A stretch of 64,000 nt of DNA from Phymorhynchus buccinoides (taxonomy: Eukaryota > Mollusca > Gastropoda > Neogastropoda > Raphitomidae), in NCBI GenBank assembly GCA_017654935.2, contig CM065689.1:62008606-62072605 (forward strand), written 5' to 3'. A model generated the notes under the pieces. It was not told the origin of the DNA. It worked only from the letters and a program-made list of their open reading frames with translations, and searched no databases. Position 1 is the first letter of the stretch. The number at the start of each line of letters is the position of its first letter. The position numbers and the translations under genes were made by a program. Below, in pieces: positions 10,524 through 21,700 of this stretch.

Positions 10524-11045
10524 GTGAGTGGAAAACTGTCTGTAATGCTAGAGATTCTATCAACATGAATAAAGAGGAGTGAGTGGAAAACAGTCTGTAC
10601 TGCTAGAGATTCTATCAACAAAACAGTCTGTAATGCTAGAGATTCTATTAACTTGAATAAACAGGAGTGAGTGGAAAACAGTCTGTACTGCTAGAGATTC
10701 TATCAACATGAATAAAGAGGAGTGAGTGGAAAACAGTCTGTACTGCTAGAGATTCTATCAACAAAACAGTCTGTAATGCTAGAGATTCTATCAACATGAA
10801 TAAAGAGGAGTGAGTGGAAAACAGTCTGTAATGCTAGAGATTCTATTGACTTGAACCCCCAGACCACCGACAGCAAGATCCTGCAGGAGTGAGTGGAAAA
10901 GGGAGGAGGGGGGGGAGACAGGGTCACACTAGAAATTCTATCAAAATGAATAAAGAAGAGTGAGTAGAAAACAGGGGGGAGGGGGAGAGACCGGGTCACA
11001 CTAGAAATTCTATCAACATGAAAAAAGAAGAGTGAGTGGAAAAGA
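10524..11045 (+). repeat. Donor-side repeats of exon 3, including a second copy of the exon's 3' end
   Basis: Imperfect repeats built on GGAGTGAGTGGAAAACAGTC and GCTAGAGATTCTATCAACAT follow exon 3. Each GGA/gtgagtgg repeats the true exon-3 donor; further copies lie near 10575, 10664, 10720 and 10809, with weaker ones near 10959 and 11033. At 10855-10888 the last 34 nt of the exon (encoding PQTTDSKILQ and the split codon) are present a second time, again followed by gtgagtgg at 10889. The exon end was therefore duplicated together with intron sequence. Confidence 0.88.
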
Positions 11046-11442
11046 AAGAGTTGGGGACACAGGATTCTTCTTCTTATTCTGCGTTTCCGGGCCATGAGGC
11101 CCCAATGGGTATGTATGTGTCCATTTACCAGTTTTCACTAGTGTCCTCGCTGCATTCAGCTGACACATTCCGATTTCAGAGGAGAAAACTATATATGGAA
11201 GCTTTTTTGTGGAAATAAAGGCAGGAGAATGGGCCAAAAGTCAGAAAGATAGTAGATGACACAAAGCAAGGAAAAGGGCAGAGTCAAAGAGAGAGACAAA
11301 TTAGAGGAAGTTACAAGCACAGAACTTCCAGAAGGTGGGAGAACTATTTGTATGGAAGACCCCCCAGTATCCCCACTGGAGGAAGAGACAGGATAATGCT
11401 AGAAATGTTATGAACATGAGTAAAGAAAGAAGATAGATTGTT
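11046..11442. other. Unique part of intron 3, no gene seen
   Basis: Non-repetitive sequence between two arrays, with GA-rich patches. I see no coding character, RNA gene or transposon end. Confidence 0.6.
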
Positions 11443-12033
11443 CTGTGAGATTGGTAAGGAAGACTCGACGCAATTGGATCGTCACTAAGCGTAAGGTCTG
11501 TGAGATTGGTAAGGAAGACTCGACCCAATTGGATCTTCACTAAGCGTAAGGTCTGTGAGATTGGTAAGGAAGACTCGACCCAATTGGATCTTCACTAAGC
11601 ATAAGGTCTGTGAGATTGGTAAGGAAGACTCGACCCAATTGGATCTTCACTAAGCGTAAGGTCTGTGAGATTGGTAAGGAAGACTCGACCCAATTGGATC
11701 TTCACTAAGCGTAAGGTCTGTGAGATTGGTAAGGAAGACTCGACGCAATTGGATCGTCACTAAGCGTAAGGTCTGTGAGATTGGTAAGGAAGACTCGACG
11801 CAATTGGATCGTCACTAAGCGTAAGGTCTGTGAGATTGGTAAGGAAGACTCGACCCAATTGGATCTTCACTAAGCGTAAGGTCTGTGAGATTGGTAAGGA
11901 AGACTCGACCCAATTGGATCTTCACTAAGCGTAAGGTCTGTGAGATTGGTAAGGAAGACTTGACCCAATTGGATCGTCACTAAGCGTAAGGTCTGTGAGA
12001 TTGGTAAGGAAGACTCGACCCAATTGGATCTTC
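11443..12033. repeat. 55-bp tandem repeat in intron 3
   Basis: About 10.7 copies of a 55-bp unit (CTGTGAGATTGGTAAGGAAG, ACTCGACCCAATTGGATCTT, then CACTAAGCGTAAGGT). Variation is confined to a few positions (ACGC/ACCC, GTC/TTC). The unit contains GGTAAGG, a fair 5'-splice-site-like string, but I see no exon sequence in it, so it is not counted among the junction-spanning arrays. Confidence 0.92.
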
Positions 12034-12150
12034 AAACTAAGCTTAAGGGCACACGCACATCAGACGCGGAAACCTCATGCGCTTATTATTTTTTTCTTTC
12101 TTTTAATTATTTATGGACAAGTGGTGTTCACCTGACGATGTTGTTTCCAG

Positions 12151-12666
12151 GTACATCACCCTGGAGGGCCAGAAGATACTATCAGCCATGTGTGTCACAG
12201 GACCTTGTGGCGTTCAACTCACCATGTTGTTTCCAGGTACATCACCCTGGAGGGCCAGAAGATACTATCAGCCATGTGTGTCACAGGACCTTGTGGTGTT
12301 CACCTCACCATGTTGTTTCCAGGTACATCACCCTGGAGGGCCAGAAGATACTATCAGCCATGTGTGTCACAGGACCTTGTGGTGTTCAACTCACCATGTT
12401 GTTTCCAGGTACATCACCCTGGAGGGCCAGAAGATACTATCAGCCATGTGTGTCACAGGACCTTGTGGCGTTCAACTCACCATGTTGTTTCCAGGTACAT
12501 CACCCTGGAGGGCCAGAAGATACTATCAGCCATGTGTGTCACAGGACCTTGTGGCGTTCAACTCACCATGTTGTTTCCAGGTACATCACCCTGGAGGGCC
12601 AGAAGATACTATCAGCCATGTGTGTCACAGGACCTTGTGGCGTTCAACTCACCATGTTGTTTCCAG
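12151..12666 (+). repeat. 86-bp array carrying the exon-4 acceptor and first 25 nt of exon 4
   Basis: Exactly six 86-bp units starting at 12151, 12237, 12323, 12409, 12495 and 12581; the real exon 4 starts at the next step, 12667. Each unit opens with GTACATCACCCTGGAGGGCC AGAAG, a copy of the exon-4 start (YITxEGQK, with Leu where the real exon has Gln), and closes with ACCATGTTGTTTCCAG, the same acceptor the real exon uses. All three forward frames are open across the array. Decoys at 12151 and 12409 are 6 and 3 units (516 and 258 bp) upstream, so splicing to either would stay in frame with exon 4. Confidence 0.96.
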
Positions 12667-12811
12667 GTACATCACCCAGGAGGGCCAGAAGCTGGAGGTG
12701 GCTCCCAGGCCACCCATGGCTGTCACCAATGCCGTGTCCTGGCGCTCCGAGGGCCTCAAGTACAGGAAGAACGAAGTGTTCCTTGACGTCATCGAGTCTG
12801 TCAACCTGCTG
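12667..12811 (+). CDS. AP1M1: AP-1 complex subunit mu, exon 4 (about residues 133-181)
   Basis: This 145-bp exon begins with the G that completes Glu (GA+G) and reads YITQEGQKLEVAPRPPMAVT then NAVSWRSEGLKYRKNEVFLD and VIESVNLL. It spans the end of the longin domain, the linker and the start of the mu-homology domain, which binds YxxPhi sorting signals. Visible key residues are the Phe and Asp of VFLDV, equivalent to the tyrosine-pocket residues of mu2, and a linker Thr in AVTNAVSW, at the position where mu subunits are regulated by phosphorylation. The acceptor is TTGTTTCCAG and the donor CTG/gtaagatg at 12811/12812, phase 0. It is one residue shorter than human mu1A in the GAPRPP linker. Confidence 0.96.
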
Positions 12812-12815
12812 GTAA

Positions 12816-12854
12816 GATGATGATGGTGGTGATGGTGATGATGATGATGATGAT
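12816..12854 (+). repeat. (GAT)n microsatellite at the exon-4 donor
   Basis: GAT/GGT trinucleotide repeats start within the donor sequence itself (gtaaGATGATGAT). This is a simple repeat touching the splice site, not a duplicated junction. Confidence 0.9.
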
Positions 12855-12869
12855 ATAAAATAGATTGTC

Positions 12870-12982
12870 GTAGATAGATGAGATAGATCGTTTCATTGAA
12901 TTGTTAAGGATGGTGTTTATCTTCCAGTGACATAGTTTTATTAAATTGTCCACGACGGTGTTTCTATTCCAGGCTCATTCCA
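12870..12982 (+). repeat. Old copies of the exon-5 acceptor unit, upstream of the transposon
   Basis: Two diverged units carry GATAGATCGTTTCATTGAAT and acceptor-like ends (TATCTTCCAG, TTTCTATTCCAG). The second is followed by GCTCATTCCAATGGCA, a decayed copy of the real exon-5 start (GTCAGTGCCAATGGT). The hAT element is inserted exactly there, and the broken exon-like copy resumes at 18729 as GCTCTGCGCAGTGAGAT, matching the exon's CTGCGCAGTGAGAT. Confidence 0.85.
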
Positions 12983-15447
12983 ATGGCAATTAGAGCTGAT
13001 GGTACGAACCGGTAATACCGGTTTGAGTTGAAAACGGTACGGTATACCAGTATGGCTTTGCTGTACCGCTACGTACCGCAGGTAGGTGTCACGTGGGGGA
13101 CGAGTTCACGACAACAGAAACCAAACCATTCACCCAACACTCCACACCCTATCTCTAAGACGTAAACGATTTGAAGTACGAACGAAAACTAATTTTATTT
13201 ACCAAAAAACAGAACAATTCAAAACAAAATTGGATGATACAAAATGCTTCACATTAAATAAATAATGAAAACCACACGCACACAAAAACCCCCACTATGT
13301 ACTTGGGTCAATTTCTCAGCTCCCAGTCCAAGGGAGGCAATCAATCAAAAACCTAAGACAAGGAATCTTGGCTTAACCAAAAATAAATGGGTTCTATCAA
13401 CGAGGAGAAAACCAGTCCAACTCTCCCTGGAGATATTCACCCCTCTAACGCTCGCCTGCCACGCTTTATATCACACAAAAAAAAACCACTTAAGCACAAA
13501 GGCTTCAACAAAGACCCCAAAAGCCCACTAGCAAAAATCCAGTTGATTTCTTACAAACTTCTAGTCAACTCTGTCAGTCAGAGTGCACCGGACTTCACCC
13601 TTTTAGAGAAAAGGTAGCACCTCCTCAAAAACCGCAACAGAAAAGTGAAGGTGCAAAGCCTCAAACGTCATCAAATCAATAAACAATAACTCCTCTAAAA
13701 GACAAAACACTAACACCGCATGACTCGAGGGTCAAGATCTGTTGAATAGGAAAAACCTGCCAACTTCTATTTTGCTATTATTAAATTTTAAAAAAACAAC
13801 ACCACCACAGTAATCTTAACTACTGTCTCTTCGTTGTCTCCACGGACACTATTTTATCTGTCCAGGCGCGGGGGCCTCACGGTCCTCATTTCTCTACTAG
13901 AGTCGAGTAGAAAATGCCAACTAAATAAAAAAGTAAAGTCCTGAATGACCACCCCCTACACTACTTCCCCCCACCCCATTCTCCAGCAGATGGATGCAGC
14001 CCTTGGAGAACGAGTGTAGTCGAAAAAGGTAGTCTTACAGTTTACGAAGAGGGGCCCACCGAACGTAGGGGAAGAGGCAACCGATGACGGGGCACAGAGT
14101 CCTGTCGCTCCCAGGAAACACCTGCAGGACCACAGCTCCTCACGTCACGCAGCGGACGGTGAAGACCTCACGTCTGCGGGGACTTGACGTCGAGGCAACG
14201 ACCTCCAGTTCAGGTTGGGTCCAGCGTAGAGACTTCAGGACAGGAAGTCACAGAAGGAATAAGCGCTGCACAGTATATGTTACCATGAGTACACTGCTAA
14301 GACGCGACGAGTAAAGGTAAAGGGGAAGCAATGGGGTGGTCAACACATCGTGAGAGTCTACCCAGCTAAGTTGGCATTCAATACTCTACCGCCTAACCAT
14401 AAACTTGGGCAATTAAATACAACTAGTCCTTTACCCAAGAAGATGAGAAACCCAAACAGGTTGTAATATTAACTGCTGCTTAAGTCACTATTCGGCTGAA
14501 AAGCTTAAAACGCTAGCTTCTCAATCACCAAGGGAAAAACAAAACAAAACCCCAACAAGGGAGAGAACCAACCCAACTTCTAAATATCTTACATAGAAAA
14601 TGTTACAGTGAAACATATTACACCTGGTCAATTTCCAACCTCTCATTAATTATAAATGAGTTGATAAGAACAAGGTAAAATGCCTACTAAGTACTTTCGA
14701 ACAATCCAGGCTAAAATGCGAAGCACTTGAATCTAGGCCAAACACCCAGCAGTCTTGCAAACAATACTAAGTTTAGATTAAATGCACAGAACGACGACTG
14801 CAATACTTAACAGCAAGCACCATTCTGGAGGTACTAAATAACCACAATAAAGTCCTGAGAATACAAACATTTATTCAGCCAACAAAACAAACCTTTTGCT
14901 CAAGTTTCGTATCGTCTGCAAAGAAGCAACACTGAGGGGAGGGGAGAGATAGGTGGGCCGGAAGTGACAAGGCGCACCACTAACAGTAAAACCTAGCCCC
15001 TTCCCTAGTCAACGAAACGCCCGGACAAAAATAAGCTAAAGGGGAAAAATACTTTATTTAAAGTTACAATATTTGACTCGGAAACAAACCTTTTTACACT
15101 TCAATCCAAGAATAACATTTTATGAAGGAAACATTTTAAACAAAGGAAATATAGAAGAATTAAAAACTCTAGGGAGAAAATAAATGGAAAAGGAGGGGAA
15201 ATGGAATACAAAATATGGACCTAGAACTTGAACCCCGAGATGGAAAATAAAGAGCGAGAAATAATAAGAAGAAGACACACTCTACTAACCATCTCGCTCG
15301 TGAACGAAGAAGAAGGAAGGAAGGAAGGAAGGCCGCGGCTCCCACAGTGACAGGGAGAAGAGAAAGTAGAAACGTGTAGTCAGTCAAGTCAGTCGTCAGG
15401 TCAAAAACTACTCAGCTTTTCCTCCAAGCTGAAAGCCTCTCAAATTC

Positions 15448-15795
15448 CAGGTTAATAAGGGTATTAACCGACAACAGGGTTAGGTGTACAGGGGCGCACA
15501 CCCCTAGTATTAGAGAATACCAGGCTTAAAAAAAAAACTTCCCTCACAGAAACAGACGGGGCTGTTTCAAAAGGATAAAGTCAAGTCCTGTCGCAGTCAA
15601 AATGTCGTCTGCTCGATTTCCAGGTTAATACGCATATTAACCAACAACAAGGTTAGGTGTACCAGGGCGCACACCCCTAGTATTAGAGAATACTAGGCTT
15701 AAAATAAAACTTCCCTCACAGAAACAGACGGGGCTGTTTCAAAAGGATAAAGTCTCGTCAAGTCGTCATGTCCAGTCGGCGTCGCAGTCAAGAAC
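15448..15795. repeat. Two 173-bp direct repeats, each with three short palindromes
   Basis: Copies begin at 15448 and 15621. Each contains, in order, GGTTAATA-NNNN-TATTAACC, an AGGGG...CCCCT-type hairpin (AGGGGCGCACACCCCT in copy 1), and CTAGTATT-AGAG-AATACTAG (perfect in copy 2, one mismatch in copy 1), then a shared ACTTCCCTCACAGAAACAGA block. Dyad symmetry with 4-nt spacers suggests dimer-binding sites or structured RNA; which one cannot be said. Confidence 0.8.
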
Positions 15796-16025
15796 AGTCT
15801 GCCAGTAAAACAGTCGAAGTAAAGATAGCAAGGCCTAGAGTGAGCAAAGAGCTCTCTAGAGAAAGAAATAGAAAGTGGAGAAACAGTAAAAGTCCGTGCA
15901 ACAGTGAAAACACATCTCGCGATGGGGATAAAGCTGAACAAGCAAAATTGGAGAGAGAAGAAAGTAGAAAAAAAAAGAACGGTGTCGGGGTACACTTGCC
16001 CACTCCTAGTAAATTATGCCCCTAA
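15768..16025 (+). CDS. Unrecognised 85-residue open frame inside the hAT-like element
   Basis: Opens with MSSRRRSQEQSASKTVEVKI and is rich in Arg, Lys, Ser and Glu (LSRERNRKWRNSK, EREESRKKKNG). It has no domain I know, and it partly overlaps the second 173-bp repeat. Composition resembles the basic N-terminus of a nuclear or transposon protein, but a chance frame is at least as likely. The inverted copy (43916-44173) has the same length and sequence. Low confidence that it is expressed. Confidence 0.2.
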   Translation: MSSRRRSQEQSASKTVEVKIARPRVSKELSRERNRKWRNSKSPCNSENTSRDGDKAEQAKLEREESRKKKNGVGVHLPTPSKLCP

Positions 16026-16507
16026 AGGATTATACAAAACAGGACACGGTGCTACCCGTGACAGTAGGTAAGGGAGATAAACGTTCGTAACCAAGGTATG
16101 CGCTCGACCAAACAAATTGATGGAAGAAGACTTCACAGTTGTTAAAAACGATGAACAGTATAGCACTATTTTGTTCACGTTTCGTTTTGTTTTATTTCTT
16201 TTTCTGCGCTGCATGATGATATCCTAAGCAGCTAATAATGCCCCATCTGATGGCATGCTCGTCTAAAACATATCTTTGTTTATTTCATAAAGTTACATCA
16301 TTTTCAAAATGTGTAATAACTATTTTGATTATGTTGCACACATTTGTGTCCGTGCGTGTGTGTGCGTGCATGCGTGTGTGTGTGTGTGTGTGTTGACAAA
16401 TGGTTTTCTGCTTAATACTGATGGATGACACAGTGCTGTCTTTTAGCTTTGAATCAAGAACAATACATGTTGTTATATGGCCATTGTAGTGGTTTCTACC
16501 TGTCAGA

Positions 16508-18475
16508 ATGGGTGTGTTACATCAATGGGTGTGTCATATCAATGGGTGTGTTATATCAATGGGTGTGTCATATCAATGGGTGTGTTATATCAATGGGTGT
16601 GTCATCTCAATGGGTGTGTCATCTCAATGGGTGTGTTATATCAATGGGTGTGTCATATCAATGGGTGTGTCATATCAATGGGTGTGTCATATCAATGGGT
16701 GTGTCATCTCAATGGGTGTGTCATATCAATGGGTGTGTCATATCAATGGGTGTGTCATATCAATGGGTGTGTCATATCAATGGGTGTGTTATATCAATGG
16801 GTGTGTTATATCAATGGGTGTGTCATATCAATGGGTGTGTTATATCAATGGGTGTGTTATATCAATGGGTGTGTTATATCAATGGGTGTGTCATATCAAT
16901 GGGTGTGTTATATCAATGGGTGTGTTATATCAATGGGTGTGTCATATCAATGGGTGTGTAATATCAATGGGTGTGTTATATCAATGGGTGTGTTATATCA
17001 ATGGGTGTGTTATATCAATGGGTGTGTCATATCAATGGGTGTGTCATATCAATGGGTGTGTTATATCAATGGGTGTGTTATATCAATGGGTGTGTATCAA
17101 TATCAATGGGTGTGTCATATCAATGGGTGTGTCATATCAATGGGTGTGTCATATCAATGGGTGTGTCATATCAATGGGTGTGTCATATCAATGGGTGTGT
17201 TATATCAATGGGTGTGTCATATCAATGGGTGTGTCATATCAATGGGTGTGTCATATCAATGGGTGTGTCATATCAATGGGTGTGTCATATCAATGGGTGT
17301 GTCATATCAATGGGTGTGTCATATCAATGGGTGTGTCATATCAATGGGTGTGTCATATCAATGGGTGTGTCATATCAATGGGTGTGTTATATCAATGGGT
17401 GTGTTATATCAATGGGTGTGTCATATCAATGGGTGTGTCATATCAATGGGTGTGTTATATCAATGGGTGTGTTATCAATGGGTGTGTCATATCAATGGGT
17501 GTGTCATATCAATGGGTGTGTTATATCAATGGGTGTGTTATATCAATGGGTGTGTCATATCAATGGGTGTGTTATATCAATGGGTGTGTTATATCAATGG
17601 GTGTGTCATATCAATGGGTGTGTCATATCAATGGGTGTGTTATATCAATGGGTGTGTCATATCAATGGGTGTGTCATATCAATGGGTGTCATATCAATGG
17701 GTGTGTTATATCAATGGGTGTGTCATATCAATGGGTGTGTCATATCAATGGGTGTGTCATATCAATGGGTGTGTTATATCAATGGGTGTGTCATATCAAT
17801 GGGTGTGTTATATCAATGGGTGTGTCATATCAATGGGTGTGTCATATCAATGGGTGTGTCATATCAATGGGTGTGTTATATCAATGGGTGTGTTCAATGG
17901 GTGTGTCATATCAATGGGTGTGTTATATCAATGGGTGTGTTATATCAATGGGTGTGTTATATCAATGGGTGTGTCATATCAATGGGTGTGTTATATCAAT
18001 GGGTGTGTTATATCAATGGGTGTGTCATATCAATGGGTGTGTCATATCAATGGGTGTGTTATATCAATGGGTGTGTTATATCAATGGGTGTGTTATATCA
18101 ATGGGTGTGTCATATCAATGGGTGTGTTATATCAATGGGTGTGTTATATCAATGGGTGTGTTATATCAATGGGTGTGTTATATCAATGGGTGTGTTATAT
18201 CAATGGGTGTGTTATATCAATGGGTGTGTTATATCAATGGGTGTGTTATATCAATGGGTGTGTTATATCAATGGGTGTGTCATATATCAATGGGTGTGTT
18301 ATATCAATGGGTGTGTCATATCAATGGGTGTGTTATATCAATGGGTGTGTTATATCAATGGGTGTGTTATATCAATGGGTGTGTCATATCAATGGGTGTG
18401 TTATATCAATGGGTGTGTTATATCAATGGGTGTGTTATATCAATGGGTGTGTTATATCAATGGGTGTGTTATATA
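16508..18475. repeat. 17-bp minisatellite, about 115 copies, inside the transposon
   Basis: Unit TGTGTCATATCAATGGG with a frequent C/T alternative (TGTGTTATATCAATGGG) and rare one-off variants (for example units with TCTC). Since 17 is not a multiple of three and no unit supplies a stop, all three forward frames stay open for up to nearly 700 codons with a repeating GCVISMGVLYQWVCYIN pattern. This is a repeat by-product, not a protein. A (TG)n tract lies just upstream at about 16365-16392. Confidence 0.97.
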
Positions 18476-18734
18476 AGCACAGTTTCTTTCATCTTCTCCT
18501 TTTAATCCCGGTTTCTCCTTTTCTCCTAAAAGTGTCATTGATGTTCAAAGCAACAGATGCGCACTGATCCATAACGATGTGTTTGTTAGTCTGTATGCTC
18601 TCGTTGGCTTAACACAGATGAAGATTGCGTAGTACAACATGTTAACCATGACTATCTCGGTACGACAACAAAATACCAGTATCGTACCAGTACAGTTTTC
18701 TGTACCAGTACTCAGCTCTAATGGCAGTGCTCTG

Positions 18735-21700
18735 CGCAGTGAGATAGATCGTTTCATTGAATTGTCAATGACGGTGTTTTTATTGCAGTGAGATAGATCG
18801 TTTCATTGAATTGTTAGTGACGGTGTTTTTATTGCAGTGAGATAGATCGTTTCATTGAATTGTCAATGACAGTGTTTCTATTGCAGTGAGATAGATCGTT
18901 TCATTGAATTGTCAATGACGGTGTTTCTATTGCAGTGAGATAGATCGTTTCATTGAATTGTCAATGACGGTGTTTTTATTGCAGTGAGATAGATCGTTTC
19001 ATTGAATTGTCAATGACGGTGTTTTTATTGCAGTGAGATAGATCGTTTCATTGAATTGTTAGTGACGGTGTTTTTATTGCAGTGAGATAGATCGTTTCAT
19101 TGAATTGTTAGTGACGGTGTTTTTATTGCAGTGAGATAGATCGTTTCATTGAATTGTCAATGACAGTGTTTCTATTGCAGTGAGATAGATCGTTTCATTG
19201 AATTGTTAGTGACGGTGTTTTTATTGCAGTGAGATAGATCGTTTCATTGAATTGTCAATGACGGTGTTTCTATTGCAGTGAGATAGATCGTTTCATTGAA
19301 TTGTCAATGACGGTGTTTCTATTGCAGTGAGATAGATCGTTTCATTGAATTGTCAATGACGGTGTTTTTTTTATTGCAGTGAGATAAATCGTTTCATTGA
19401 ATTGTCAATGACGGTGTTTCTATTGCAGTGAGATAGAATCGTTTCATTGAATTGTCAATGACGGTGTTTTTATTGCAGTGAGATAGATCGTTTCATTGAA
19501 TTGTCAATGACGGTGTTTCTATTGCAGTGAGATAGATCGTTTCATTGAATTGTCAATGACGGTGTTTCTATTGCAGTGAGATAGATCGTTTCATTGAATT
19601 GTCAGTGACGGTGTTTCTATTGCAGTGAGATAGATCGTTTCATTGAATTGTCAATGACAGTGTTTCTATTGCAGTGAGATAGATCGTTTCATTGAATTGT
19701 TAGTGACAGTGTTTTTATTGCAGTGAGATAGATCGTTTCATTGAATTGTCAATGACGGTGTTTTTATTGCAGTGAGATAGATCGTTTCATTGAATTGTCA
19801 ATGACGGTGTTTCTATTGCAGTGAGATAGATCGTTTCATTGAATTGTCAATGACAGTGTTTCTATTGCAGTGAGATAGATCGTTTCATTGAATTGTTAGT
19901 GACGGTGTTTTTATTGCAGTGAGATAGATCGTTTCATTGAATTGTCAATGACGGTGTTTCTATTGCAGTGAGATAGATCGTTTCATTGAATTGTCAGTGA
20001 CGGTGTTTTTATTGCAGTGAGATAGATCGTTTCATTGAATTGTCAATGACGGTGTTTCTATTGCAGTGAGATAGATCGTTTCATTGAATTGTTAGTGACG
20101 GTGTTTTTATTGCAGTGAGATAGATCGTTTCATTGAATTGTCAATGACGGTGTTTTTATTGCAGTGAGATAGATCGTTTCATTGAATTGTCAATGACGGT
20201 GTTTTTATTGCAGTGAGATAGATCGTTTCATTGAATTGTCAATGACGGTGTTTCTATTGCAGTGAGATAGATCGTTTCATTGAATTGTCAATGACGGTGT
20301 TTCTATTGCAGTGAGATAAATCGTTTCATTGAATTGTCAATGACGGTGTTTTTATTGCAGTGAGATAGATCGTTTCATTGAATTGTCAATGACGGTGTTT
20401 CTATTGCAGTGAGATAGATCGTTTCATTGAATTGTCAATGACGGTGTTTCTATTGCAGTGAGATAGATCGTTTCATTGAATTGTCAATGACGGTGTTTTT
20501 ATTGCAGTGAGATAGATCGTTTCATTGAATTGTCAATGACGGTGTTTCTATTGCAGTGAGATAGATCGTTTCATTGAATTGTCAATGACAGTGTTTCTAT
20601 TGCAGTGAGATAGATCGTTTCATTGAATTGTCAATGACAGTGTTTCTATTGCAGTGAGATAGATCGTTTCATTGAATTGTCAATGACAGTGTTTTTATTG
20701 CAGTGAGATAGATCGTTTCATTGAATTGTCAATGACAGTGTTTCTATTGCAGTGAGATAGATCGTTTCATTGAATTGTCAGTGACAGTGTTTCTATTGCA
20801 GTGAGATAGATCGTTTCATTGAATTGTCAATGACGGTGTTTCTATTGCAGTGAGATAGATCGTTTCATTGAATTGTCAATGACGGTGTTTCTATTCCAGT
20901 GAGATAGATCGTTTCATTGAATTGTCAGTGACGGTGTTTCTATTCCAGTGAGATAGATCGTTTCATTGAATTGTCAGTGACGGTGTTTCTATTGCAGTGA
21001 GATAGATCGTTTCATTGAATTGTCAATGACGGTGTTTCTATTGCAGTGAGATAGATCGTTTCATTGAATTGTCAGTGACGGTGTTTCTATTGCAGTGAGA
21101 TAGATCGTTTCATTGAATTGTCAATGACGGTGTTTTTATTGCAGTGAGATAGATCGTTTCATTGAATTGTCAATGACGGTGTTTTTATTGCAGTGAGATA
21201 GATCGTTTCATTGAATTGTCAGTGACGGTGTTTCTATTGCAGTGAGATAGATCGTTTCATTGAATTGTCAGTGACGGTGTTTCTATTGCAGTGAGATAGA
21301 TCGTTTCATTGAATTGTCAATGACGGTGTTTTTATTGCAGTGAGATAGATCGTTTCATTGAATTGTCAATGACGGTGTTTCTATTGCAGTGAGATAGATC
21401 GTTTCATTGAATTGTCAGTGACGGTGTTTCTATTGCAGTGAGATAGATCGTTTCATTGAATTGTCAATGACGGTGTTTCTATTGCAGTGAGATAGATCGT
21501 TTCATTGAATTGTCAATGACAGTGTTTCTATTGCAGTGAGATAGATCGTTTCATTGAATTGTCAATGACAGTGTTTTTATTGCAGTGAGATAGATCGTTT
21601 CATTGAATTGTCAATGACGGTGTTTCTATTGCAGTGAGATAGATCGTTTCATTGAATTGTCAATGACAGTGTTTTTATTGCAGTGAGATAGATCGTTTCA

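Larger units (their letters stand above)
12991..18720. mobile_element. hAT-like DNA transposon, non-autonomous, 5.73 kb
   Basis: The left end is TAGAGCTGAT (12991-13000); the right end reads TAGAGCTGAG on the opposite strand (18711-18720), giving 9-10-bp terminal inverted repeats. The flanks are ATGGCAAT (12983-12990) and ATGGCAGT (18721-18728), an 8-bp target duplication with one mismatch; 8 bp is the hAT hallmark. Both subterminal regions are rich in GGTAC/GTACC palindromes. Inside I find no hAT transposase or dimerisation-domain frame. It holds unique AT-rich DNA, a 173-bp direct repeat and a 2-kb minisatellite. Length and missing transposase suggest a mobilised non-autonomous copy. A matching copy is at 41264-48498. 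Confidence 0.85.

Noticed and set aside
11443..12033. 55-bp array as another junction-spanning array (contains GGTAAGG)
   Set aside because: No exon sequence accompanies the donor-like string and it is not adjacent to an exon, so it is left as an ordinary minisatellite.
12024..12815. 263-, 235- and 198-codon frames over the exon-4 array as an independent gene
   Set aside because: They are readings of the 86-bp repeat and intron; only 12667-12811 has a conserved protein match. The in-frame extension is kept as a finding, not as a gene.
16477..18567. Open frames up to 696 codons with repeating Gly-Cys-Val-Ile-Ser-Met motifs
   Set aside because: They arise from a 17-bp minisatellite lacking stops; all three frames are open, which no real gene would show.
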